This document shows, one piece after another, positions 8,087-15,456 of a stretch of DNA of 64,000 nucleotides. The position numbers and the translations under genes were made by a program. The stretch lies in assembly GCF_039536745.1 (NCBI RefSeq), contig NZ_BAAAZE010000005.1, forward strand, positions 62,001 to 126,000, read 5' to 3'. Each line of letters begins with the position of its first letter. The first letter of the stretch is position 1. The DNA is from Actimicrobium antarcticum (GTDB taxonomy: Bacteria; Pseudomonadota; Gammaproteobacteria; Burkholderiales; Burkholderiaceae_D). Under the pieces are notes generated by a model. The model was given only the letters and a program-made list of their open reading frames with translations, was not told the DNA's origin and did not search any database.

Positions 8087-9874
8087 TTACAGGTACTTCA
8101 TCGATTCCATCACGCTAGCCAGTTGCGGCTCCACGTTGGCGCGATTCCAGCCACGTTGCCCGACCAGATCATCAAGCACGGTTGCTCGCAACATATCCTG
8201 CTTCAGTGCCGTGATGTCGGCCGCAAAGTGTTCTTGCGACTGGGCTGATTGCTGAAGTTGGGGCGCCAGCTGGTTCACGTAGTGCGCGGCGTAGTCGGTC
8301 TTGTACTCGTTTTCAAATGCATTGTTAATTTTTCCTGCAATGCTGGTGATCTCATCATGGATCGTTGCGGCATCCGGCTCGCGCGCCATCAGGGTCGCAT
8401 CGATACCGGTGGGCGTATCGAGCAGACGCTGCACGCAGCCGATATTGCAGACGCCGTCATCGTTGCCGATATCGCGCAACCGCTGCAAAAACGCAGTCTG
8501 CAAGTCCGACTGCAGGGGGCCCTGGCGGGCACCGATGTAGCGGTGTAATAACTGCAGTGTTTCTGGCGCGGTGGTGTGCAAATCACCTTCGTCCACCGGT
8601 CTGGTTTGTGCCAGTGTCTGATTCAGACCGGCATGCATCATGCGCGCGTCGTCGCCGGTATGGCGCTGGTCGATCAGGCTGCGTACTTCCTGCGTGACTT
8701 GCTCCAGCGTGGCCGGTGTTGCGGGGGGTGCGGAATGCTCCCGCAAGCGCGCCAGGATAGCGCTGCCGCGCAGCACGAATCCGGCAAGATGGACGTTTGC
8801 CTGCCATCCTTCGGCGGCAATCAGATTCAGGTTTGCCGCTAGCGCATGGTTGCCGCGTTCATTGGCCATGTCGTCGATGTCGCTGCGAAGCACGACGATG
8901 CCATCGATATTGAAGGTGGGTGCATCCGGCGCCGCTGCCAACAGCGACGCGGCAAAATGACGCGTGTTCTCATGCTCGTTGCCGAATGTTTGCAAGCACT
9001 GTTCGAGGGCCAGCGCTGCATGAAATGCCGCATCCCTGATGCAGTCTTCCTGCTGTACCGGTGGATGCACCGTCAGCAGGCGGGCAAGCAATGAATGGGT
9101 TTGCATGGTGAGGGCACGATTCGAGCGACCGAAACGGGGCACGAACGCCACCCAGCGGCGCAATTCGTCGATATGGAATTGCGGTGCATCGCGCGTCTCC
9201 GGTTCAAGGCCCGCCTGTTGCCTGAAGTGATCGCGCACACGGCCTGACCTGAAGAACGCCGAGTTGGCGCCATTCGGGTCCGTATCCGGATGAGTCAAAA
9301 TTAACAGTGCCATCAAAACATCGCCTTTGCGGGCAGCGCAATTCAGTGGTGAATCGCGTTTGACATCGGGCTTGTTGACGTCCAAGCCTGCCGAGCGCAG
9401 CAGCGCCCTCACCATATCAGTCTGACCGCGTTCGACGGCAAGCAGCAACGCCGTCTTGCCATCGCGATCCGTCACATTGGGATCGATGCCGCTGGCACCG
9501 GCCAGTGCCTGCAAGATCCCGGTATCCCGATTCAGGACGGCACGGTGCAGCATCGACATACCGTCGTGCAAAGGGAGGTTCGGATCGGCCCCGGCATCAA
9601 GCTGTGCTTTCACGGCCGCCAGTTCGCCGTAGCGCACCGCCCGCACCAGTCTGGTTTCGCCATCGGCATTTTTTTTATTGGCCAATCTCCGCCTGAGCTG
9701 GTAGGCCGGGTTGCAGGCTTTGGCGACGGCGGCGGGCGTGAACGGACAGCAATTCACGGATGCATTGCGGCCGGCAAGGCGTTGATCCTGCGGGGCGTCC
9801 GGAGTCGTCTCCCGCTGTCGCAAAGGGCCCGCCCGTAAAGCGTTCGGTGCAGCTGCGGCGTTGGGTATGTTCAT
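8087..9874 (-). CDS. ankyrin-repeat protein, putative type III effector
   Basis: 595 residues, no signal peptide or membrane segment. The N-terminal ~65 residues are Ala/Pro/Arg-rich and look disordered. Residues ~68-205 carry about four ankyrin repeats (DGETRLVRAVRYGELAAVKAQLDAGADPN; DGMSMLHRAVLNRDTG; DGKTALLLAVERGQTDMVRALL; RDSPLNCAARKGDVLMALL). The remaining ~390 residues are predicted helical and I cannot assign them to a family; CNIGCVQRLL near residue 470 is a distinctive spot. An hrp-box-like motif lies 97 bases upstream. Domain order (disordered N-terminus, ankyrins, unknown helical C-terminus) resembles proteins delivered into eukaryotic cells, but no secretion apparatus is in the window. 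No strong ribosome-binding site is seen. The ~150 bases between it and the fasciclin gene hold no gene. Confidence 0.72.
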   Translation of the reverse strand: MNIPNAAAAPNALRAGPLRQRETTPDAPQDQRLAGRNASVNCCPFTPAAVAKACNPAYQLRRRLANKKNADGETRLVRAVRYGELAAVKAQLDAGADPNLPLHDGMSMLHRAVLNRDTGILQALAGASGIDPNVTDRDGKTALLLAVERGQTDMVRALLRSAGLDVNKPDVKRDSPLNCAARKGDVLMALLILTHPDTDPNGANSAFFRSGRVRDHFRQQAGLEPETRDAPQFHIDELRRWVAFVPRFGRSNRALTMQTHSLLARLLTVHPPVQQEDCIRDAAFHAALALEQCLQTFGNEHENTRHFAASLLAAAPDAPTFNIDGIVVLRSDIDDMANERGNHALAANLNLIAAEGWQANVHLAGFVLRGSAILARLREHSAPPATPATLEQVTQEVRSLIDQRHTGDDARMMHAGLNQTLAQTRPVDEGDLHTTAPETLQLLHRYIGARQGPLQSDLQTAFLQRLRDIGNDDGVCNIGCVQRLLDTPTGIDATLMAREPDAATIHDEITSIAGKINNAFENEYKTDYAAHYVNQLAPQLQQSAQSQEHFAADITALKQDMLRATVLDDLVGQRGWNRANVEPQLASVMESMKYL

Positions 9875-9970
9875 GGCGGTGAAAGGGACTGGTCAGTCGG
9901 GGCAGGTAACCCCATTGAGCTTGTTCTTGGCGGATGACACATGCGGGCAAGCGTTCCGCATTCCGATCAA

Positions 9971-9998
9971 TGAGTAGCGCGCTGGCGGTGATGGTTCC
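9971..9998 (-). promoter_or_regulatory. hrp-box-like promoter motif upstream of ankyrin gene
   Basis: On the minus strand: GGAACC, 15 bases, CTACTCA, one mismatch to GGAACC-N15/16-CCACNNA. It ends 97 bases before the ankyrin ATG. Same spacing as the motif before the PTP-like gene. Confidence 0.42.
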
Positions 9999-10056
9999 GC
10001 TGAGCGGTGACTGCGCGTGTCTGTGGGCATCCGTGCGTGCAGCAGCGGGCGCTGGC

Positions 10057-10085
10057 GGAACCGTCAACGACTGAAAAGCCATTCA
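10057..10085 (+). promoter_or_regulatory. third hrp-box-like motif, facing the 49-residue gene
   Basis: GGAACC, 16 bases, CCATTCA: one mismatch to the HrpL consensus, oriented towards the small gene at 10157 and back-to-back with the ankyrin motif. It could be chance; listed because two divergent motifs fall in one ~280-base intergenic region. Confidence 0.25.
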
Positions 10086-10156
10086 CGTTGTATCAGCGAT
10101 CGTGGCAGTGGACGCACGTGTTTCAATCGGTCCACGAAGCATGCGGGAGGTGTGAC

Positions 10157-10306
10157 ATGGCAGTTCAAAAGCAACCCACCAAAGAGCAGATCCGTGACTA
10201 CATGGCGCGCCGTCAGGCGGGTCGCAAACCACCTCCGGACCCGCGTGAAATTCGCCGGCAACTCGGCTGGGAATTAATGGAAATGACGCGGAAAATTGTT
10301 GGCTGA
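10157..10306 (+). CDS. 49-residue basic hypothetical protein
   Basis: Begins MAVQKQPTKEQIRDYMARRQ and is rich in Arg, Lys, Glu and Pro; likely a small soluble helical protein. GGGAGG six bases before the ATG is a strong ribosome-binding site, the best reason to consider it real. No family recognised. It is followed by a GCCGCG-ATCG-CGCGGC hairpin around 10330-10345. Being divergent from the ankyrin gene it might be co-regulated, but it is too small for a typical secretion chaperone. Confidence 0.62.
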   Translation: MAVQKQPTKEQIRDYMARRQAGRKPPPDPREIRRQLGWELMEMTRKIVG

Positions 10307-10365
10307 TCGGCAGACTGCAATACTGGCAGCGCCGCGATCGCGCGGCGTCTTGCGGCTGCCGAACC

Positions 10366-10395
10366 GACTGCGAGGAGGTCGCCGACCTCGCAGTC
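10366..10395. terminator. stem-loop between convergent genes
   Basis: Perfect 10-bp inverted repeat GACTGCGAGG / CCTCGCAGTC with a 10-nt loop, just beyond the stop of the TonB-receptor gene and between converging transcripts. No T-tract on either side. Confidence 0.5.
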
Positions 10396-10403
10396 CACAT
10401 TAC

Positions 10404-12515
10404 CTACAAGGCGGCGCGCAGTCCGACAAACACGCGCCGGCCCGCAGCGGCTTCATAGAACCGGCCATTGCCATCATTGACGATGACCGAACCGGCGTAC
10501 TGCTTGTCGAGCAGATTGTCGATGCGGCCGAACAAAAACATGTTGGCCGTACCAAGCTTGAATGCGTAACCGGTGCGGGCATTGAGCACGGCATAACCGG
10601 ACGCGGCTTCGCTGTTGATGTCGTTGACAAAGACCTTTGATTCGGCGCGCATTTCGACGGCAGCGCTGAGCGCATCATTGACCTGATACAGTGCTTCGGA
10701 ATACAGGCTGTGTTGCGGTGCGCCGGGCAGGCGTTTGCCAGCCGCGATGGTGGCGTTTTGCGCATTCGAAAACGCTTCGCGGAAGGTCGCATCCAGCCAG
10801 GTGTAGGACACCCGCGTGGTCAGCTTGTTGTCCCATTTCGCCAGCCAGGACGACTCCACGCCGCGGCGCTGCACACCATCCACGTTCTGAAATACCGAAC
10901 GGCCATTGCTCACCGATGACGGCACGATCTCGTCCTTGCTGCGCGAATCGAAGAGCGCCAGATCGACGGCATGGCGACCGCTCTTGATCTTGGCACCGAG
11001 TTCGCCCTGAACACTGGTCGACGGCAACAGGCCGAGGTTCGGGCCGGTGGCATTGGCGCGGTAGGCGGATTCGGCCAGGGTCGGAGTTTCGAAACCCTTG
11101 CCGATGTTGGCGTAGATGTTGACGTTGTCGGTCGCGCTCCAGACCAGTCCGGCCACCGGGCTGGTCTTGCGGTATTCGACCTGGCCGCTGTCGTTCGGGT
11201 TGTCCTTGGTGACGGCGTAATGATCATCGACGGCCAGGCGCACCCGGCTCGAACGCACGCCGGCAGTGGCGCGCCACCGTGGCGCGAAGGTCCAGTCCAC
11301 TTGACCGAAGAAGTCGAGGTCGCGTGCGGTGTCTTTTTCATCGCGCCGCAATGCGCCGGGCGTGCCGGCATTGTTCACATAGCCGCGGCGCAGCTCGCGC
11401 AGATTGTCGGCCTCGACACCCAGCGTCCAGTTCAGTGGCAGGTCATTGACACGGGTCTTGTGATTCCAGTTCAGGCCGAGACCAGCATAGTTGCGATCAA
11501 GGTCGACCACACCACCGGACGAGTTGGCCGCAGCGCCGCTGAATGACAAGGTCTGGAACACCTGGCGGGTGCCCGAATAGGCGCGTGCATTGAGCGTGTC
11601 ACTGGCCGATAGCTTGTGTTCGATAACCACGCCGACCTGCTGCTGTTCGATTTTTTTGCGGGTATCGAAGGACAGTGCGACGGGCACGACCTGGCGCGGA
11701 TTGCTCGCAAAATCGGTGCTGCTCAAGCCCAGCGGATCTTCCGATTTTGGCTGGTTGAAGTACCCGACCAGCGCCGTCACCGTGGTCGCCGCCGACGGCC
11801 GCACCACCACCTTGCCGGAGAATTGCGTGCGCTCGGCGGCGCTGTGATCGCGGTAGCCATCGGTTGAATAAGTCGAGACGTCGAAGGTGCCGCCGATCAC
11901 GTCATTGCCACCGGCAATCGAGGCACCCAGCTGGCGCTGGCCGTCCGAGCCCGCACCGACGGTGACCGAACCGGTAGTGGGTTCATCGCCGCGCGGCGGG
12001 TTGTTGGTAAACACCTGCACCACGCCACCGGCGGCATTGCCGTACAGCTGCGCCATCGGTCCGCGCAGCACTTCAATGCGCGACGCCGCCGCCAGATTGG
12101 CGGTAGCAGCCTGACCCTGGCCATCCGGCATCGTGGCCGGAATTCCATCCACCAGAATGCGTACACCGCGCACGCCGAAGGTCGAACGGGTACCAAAACC
12201 GCGTGCCGAAATCTGCAGATCCTGCGCGTAGTTCTGGCGCTCGCGCACCTGCAGGCCCGGTACCGCCGACAGCAATTCGGACAGGTTCACCAGCGGCGAC
12301 ATCGCCGTAAAAGGATCGACCTTTACCACATCGATCGCAGCGGGCGCGTCGAAGCGGGTTTGCTCGGAACGACTGGCGCTGACCACCACTGGCTCCAGCG
12401 TCGGCGGGGTCACCGATTGCGCCAGCACCAGCGGCATCGCGAGCGAGCCAGCCAGCGCGGCAACGGCGCGGCGGTCGAGAATAAAAGCAGGGTGCAGCAA
12501 AAAACGAATCGTCAT
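10404..12515 (-). CDS. pqqU: TonB-dependent receptor of the PqqU (YncD) type
   Basis: 703-residue outer-membrane beta-barrel receptor with a signal peptide, plug domain (~45-160) and 22-strand barrel ending YEAAAGRRVFVGLRAAL. From memory of E. coli YncD (PqqU, 700 residues, importer of pyrroloquinoline quinone), the match extends through long segments. Examples are NLSE-LL-AVPGLQV, RQNYAQDLQ, RGFGTRST, VDGIPATMPDGQGQ, GYRDHS, GFETPT and GRIDNL-DK-Y-GSVIVN. This is far closer than generic siderophore-receptor similarity. It sits beside a YVTN beta-propeller gene, as yncD does beside yncE, and near a PQQ dehydrogenase. A role in PQQ uptake is therefore inferred. The ATG at 12515 lacks a strong ribosome-binding site. 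Confidence 0.78.
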   Translation of the reverse strand: MTIRFLLHPAFILDRRAVAALAGSLAMPLVLAQSVTPPTLEPVVVSASRSEQTRFDAPAAIDVVKVDPFTAMSPLVNLSELLSAVPGLQVRERQNYAQDLQISARGFGTRSTFGVRGVRILVDGIPATMPDGQGQAATANLAAASRIEVLRGPMAQLYGNAAGGVVQVFTNNPPRGDEPTTGSVTVGAGSDGQRQLGASIAGGNDVIGGTFDVSTYSTDGYRDHSAAERTQFSGKVVVRPSAATTVTALVGYFNQPKSEDPLGLSSTDFASNPRQVVPVALSFDTRKKIEQQQVGVVIEHKLSASDTLNARAYSGTRQVFQTLSFSGAAANSSGGVVDLDRNYAGLGLNWNHKTRVNDLPLNWTLGVEADNLRELRRGYVNNAGTPGALRRDEKDTARDLDFFGQVDWTFAPRWRATAGVRSSRVRLAVDDHYAVTKDNPNDSGQVEYRKTSPVAGLVWSATDNVNIYANIGKGFETPTLAESAYRANATGPNLGLLPSTSVQGELGAKIKSGRHAVDLALFDSRSKDEIVPSSVSNGRSVFQNVDGVQRRGVESSWLAKWDNKLTTRVSYTWLDATFREAFSNAQNATIAAGKRLPGAPQHSLYSEALYQVNDALSAAVEMRAESKVFVNDINSEAASGYAVLNARTGYAFKLGTANMFLFGRIDNLLDKQYAGSVIVNDGNGRFYEAAAGRRVFVGLRAAL

Positions 12516-12614
12516 GGCGGGTTCAGGATCACTAAAAAATCATTGGGAAATAGTCGCGGGTCAGGTCAGGATCAAACCACTGACCAGCGCGCGACAGGAA
12601 TCAGATGGACAGTC

Positions 12615-13571
12615 CTATTTGATGACCACGCCCCACGGCAATTTACCCACCGTGACATCGCGCAGCTTGGTGTTCCGGACCGTATCGATCACCGACACCG
12701 TGCCGGAGCGACCGTTGGCGACATACAGTTTTTTGCCATCTGGCGTGATGGCCATGTTCCATGGTCGGGTGCCGGCGGGGATGGTGGCGATGATCGTGTT
12801 GGTGGCGGTATCGAGCACCGACACGCTGGCATCGCCACCATTCGAAATATAGACCCGGCTGCCATCCGGATGCACCGTGATGCCGTTGGCGCGCAAGCCG
12901 GCCTTGACGCTGGTGATGATCTTGAAAGTACGGGCATCGAGCACGAAGACTTCATTGCTGTTTTCGGTCGCGACATACGCACGGCTGCTGTCCGGCAAAA
13001 AGCCGATCCCGCGCGGACGGGCGCCAACGGCGATCTGTGCAACCTGCTTGCGCGACGCGAAGTCGATCACGTCGACGGCATCGCCTTCTTCGGCGCTGAC
13101 AAACACCACGCGACCGTCCGGACTGAAGACGGCATGCTCCGGATTCTTGCCCTTGACCGGAATCGCAAACGCCAGCGTATTGGTACGGGTATCGGTCAGC
13201 GTGATCTCATTTTTTTCTTCGACGGCGGCGACGACCCAGCGACCATCGGCCGAGATCGAGACGCCTTCCGGTGACTCGCCCAGCGCCACGGTGCCTGCCG
13301 GCTTGCGTGCGCGGATGTCGATCAGTTGCAGGCTGTTGTTCGGTTGATCGCTGACATACAGCCAGTGATTGTCAGCGCCGGCCGCGATGCCGCGTGGTTT
13401 TTTACCAGCGGGGATATCGGCCACGACCTCGTCGGTGGCGGTATCGATCACCGAAATCGTACCGGAACCTTCATTCGGAACATAGGCAAACGGGGCAGCA
13501 ACAACCAGAGCGGGCAGGGTGGCCAGTACAGCCGCGGCACACTTCAGGGCAATCAGTCGACGAATCGTCAT
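12615..13571 (-). CDS. periplasmic YVTN-repeat beta-propeller protein (PQQ-catabolism-associated, YncE-like)
   Basis: 318 residues with a signal peptide (cleavage around residue 25) and seven ~42-residue YVTN repeats, e.g. FAYVPNEGSGTISVIDTATDEVV and LYVANGRSGTVSVIDTVRN. The whole length corresponds to the family named 'PQQ-dependent catabolism-associated beta-propeller protein', usually encoded next to quinoprotein dehydrogenases. GGAG precedes the ATG. It lies 33 bases after the cytochrome b561 gene and 99 bases before pqqU, all on the minus strand, so a three-gene operon is likely. Biochemical role unknown. Confidence 0.85.
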   Translation of the reverse strand: MTIRRLIALKCAAAVLATLPALVVAAPFAYVPNEGSGTISVIDTATDEVVADIPAGKKPRGIAAGADNHWLYVSDQPNNSLQLIDIRARKPAGTVALGESPEGVSISADGRWVVAAVEEKNEITLTDTRTNTLAFAIPVKGKNPEHAVFSPDGRVVFVSAEEGDAVDVIDFASRKQVAQIAVGARPRGIGFLPDSSRAYVATENSNEVFVLDARTFKIITSVKAGLRANGITVHPDGSRVYISNGGDASVSVLDTATNTIIATIPAGTRPWNMAITPDGKKLYVANGRSGTVSVIDTVRNTKLRDVTVGKLPWGVVIK

Positions 13572-13604
13572 GGGAACTCCGGAAAATGGAAAAAGAAATC
13601 CGCA

Positions 13605-14144
13605 TTAGCGGGAGGAGCGCGGCAGCATGCGGGAAAGTAGGTGATCACGATCGATCAGCTGGTGCTTCAGGACCGCCAGAATATGCAGTCCGACAAACGC
13701 CGCCAGCAACACAGCAGTGACCTGGTGGGTCTGATTGAAAATCGTGTACAGCAGCTTGTCATCGCTGCCCCACGGTGCCAGTCGGACCGCATTGAATAGC
13801 TTGACGCCGTGCTTGCTGAAGTTCGATGCGAGGTAACCCGACAGCGGCATGAGCAACATGCAGGCATACAGTACAAAGTGGCTGGCAGCTGCAGCACGTT
13901 GCTGCCAGCGCGGCGTGGAACTTGGCAGCGCTGGTGGCGTATGCAGCAGACGCCAGACGATGCGCAAGATGATCAGCAGACCGATAACGATCCCGGTGCT
14001 TTTATGCAGGTTGATGAAGAAACCGCGGTCCGGTGTGCCGCGCGGAATTTCGTCAAGCCAATAGCCGAAGGCGAACTGGCTGATCAGCAGCAGGGCGATC
14101 AGCCAATGCAGGAACTTGGCGGTGCGGGTGTAGTGAAGGTCCAT
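13605..14144 (-). CDS. cytochrome b561 family membrane protein
   Basis: 179 residues, four predicted membrane helices, with b561-type histidines: His13 (RTAKFLHWLIALLL), His47 (INLHKSTG), His89, and His140/His154 (NQTHQVTAVLLAAFVGLHI). Bacterial b561 proteins carry two b-hemes and pass electrons between the quinone pool and periplasmic acceptors. First gene of the probable b561-propeller-pqqU operon; it could link periplasmic quinoprotein oxidation to ubiquinone, which is inference. The ribosome-binding site is weak. Confidence 0.85.
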   Translation of the reverse strand: MDLHYTRTAKFLHWLIALLLISQFAFGYWLDEIPRGTPDRGFFINLHKSTGIVIGLLIILRIVWRLLHTPPALPSSTPRWQQRAAAASHFVLYACMLLMPLSGYLASNFSKHGVKLFNAVRLAPWGSDDKLLYTIFNQTHQVTAVLLAAFVGLHILAVLKHQLIDRDHLLSRMLPRSSR

Positions 14145-14309
14145 GGTGCGGTGTTCTTTCTGTCTCTGGCTTGCGGTGGCAAGAAGCGCATTGGCGGGAT
14201 TCGATAGTCCTTGCGTCTGGGCGGGAGGTTATCACCGATGTTTCTGGCGTGCGTAGTTGAGCTCATCACGCATCGCCGTCAGCAATCGTTGTGCCAAGCA
14301 TCCAAAATC

Positions 14310-15150
14310 GTAGGTTGGGCTGCCAAGCCCAACATGCGTCAAGCTCCCTGCGCGGTGAGTTCTGCGGTAGCTAATACGGTTTTTGCTCCGTGGAGCCAAG
14401 CCGGGAGCGGCCCGGCAGCCGGTCACTTCTTTTTGCTTCGCCAAAAAGCAGTAACCAAGAAAAAGGCGACCGCAAGACCGCTGCCCTGCGGGTTCCCAAA
14501 AACCGGGTACGGCAAGAGGGAGGCCCGCAAACTCGCTGCGCTCAGACAGTGCGGGCCTCTGATCCTCTTGCCGTACCCGGTTTTTGGCAGCGGCCTTTTT
14601 ATGCGGAATTCAACGTCAACACCAAGCCCAGCCTTGGAACCTGCGAGATGGTCGTGCTCGCTTTGCGCGAGAAAACTTCTTCGTCGTGATCGACATCGAC
14701 TTCCAAACCAACGTCAAAGCCAGTTTCAAATTCAGTATCAAAACCAACGCCAAACTCAAAATCTACAAGGCTTTTACAAGCCATCTTTCTCGCGCAAAGC
14801 GAGCCTGGCCATCAATCAATCATCAAGGCTGGGCTTGGTGTTGACGTTGAATTCCGCATAAAAGGCCGCTGCCAAATACCGTGCCCGGGCAGGGGACAAG
14901 AGGGCCGCACTGTCTGAGCGTAGCGAGTTTGCGGCCCTCCCCCTGACCGGGCACGGTATTTGGGAACCCGCAGGGCAGCGGTCTTGCGGTCGCCTTTTTC
15001 TTGGTTACTGCTTTTTGGCGAAGCAAAAAGAAGTGACCGGCTGCCGGGCCGCACCCGGCTTGGTCGCGACGGAGCAGCAACCGTTTTAGCTACCGCAAAA
15101 CTCACTGCGCAGGAAGCTTGACGCATGTTGGGCTTCGCAGCCCAACCTAC
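14310..15150. repeat. giant palindromic repeat element, copy A (cleanest copy)
   Basis: Left arm 14310-14636 and right arm 14824-15150 are inverted copies of 327 bp each around a ~187-bp centre. Arms begin and end with GTAGGTTGGGCT/AGCCCAACCTAC, itself a short hairpin. Each arm contains a large inner hairpin: left, CCGGGTACGGCAAGAGG with its complement at 14503-14582; right, CCGTGCCCGG with its complement. The centre holds a degenerate 12-bp repeat of the TCAAAACCAACG type. A short extra arm tip (GCAAAGCCCAACCTAC) lies near 15210. No transposase and no clear target duplication. Frames inside (e.g. 14211-14861, 14390-14689) are by-products of the repeat, not genes. With flanks this fills the gene-free interval 14145-15250. 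Confidence 0.92.
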
Positions 15151-15254
15151 GATTCGGCAACGTCACCGTCACTGTGTTTGCTGTTCGACGCCCACCTTGC
15201 GAGGGCTGGCTGCAAAGCCCAACCTACACACTGGCAACGGATTCGGCGCTGTAA

Positions 15255-15287
15255 CTGTTCCACGCTGACTGATTCAATTTGGAACAG
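15255..15287. promoter_or_regulatory. upstream activator dyad for the aldehyde dehydrogenase promoter
   Basis: CTGTTCC-N19-GGAACAG, a perfect 7+7 inverted repeat about 85 bases before the sigma-54 promoter, the expected place for an enhancer-binding activator. A single CTGTTCC half-site also occurs before pedF (23253-23259). Assignment to the nearby AcoR-type activator is inferred. Confidence 0.55.
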
Positions 15288-15370
15288 TCCCCCGGCAGAC
15301 CTGTTCGAAAAAAAAACAGCGTCCCGCCACGAGGACGTCGTCAGCCCGCCAAACACCGCCACCACCGGCA

Positions 15371-15385
15371 TGGCACGTTGATTGC
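15371..15385 (+). promoter_or_regulatory. sigma-54 promoter of aldehyde dehydrogenase
   Basis: TGGCAC-GTTGA-TTGC matches the -24/-12 consensus TGGCAC-N5-TTGC exactly, 72 bases before the start codon. Three related promoters lie upstream of the alcohol dehydrogenase, pedF and porin genes. Confidence 0.88.
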
Positions 15386-15456
15386 TAAATATCGTTCGTG
15401 CAACAAGCACCCGGACAGCAAACCAGAGACACCACAACAACCAGGAGCACGACAAC

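Noticed and set aside
10404..12515. TonB receptor as a siderophore or copper receptor
   Set aside because: Several long blocks match PqqU/YncD specifically, and its neighbours are PQQ-associated rather than iron-uptake genes.
14400..14405. GGAACC occurrences in the repeat arms (TTGGGAACCCGCAGGG) as further hrp boxes
   Set aside because: The second half (CCACNNA) is missing at 15-16 bases.
14211..14861. 216-residue frame and many similar ones (19886-20365, 25010-25264, 43296-43988, 43950-44270) with recurring AAGHFFLLRQKAVTKKKATARP
   Set aside because: They are translations of the palindromic repeat arms. They recur on both strands, lack ribosome-binding sites, and the underlying DNA shows selection for pairing rather than protein.
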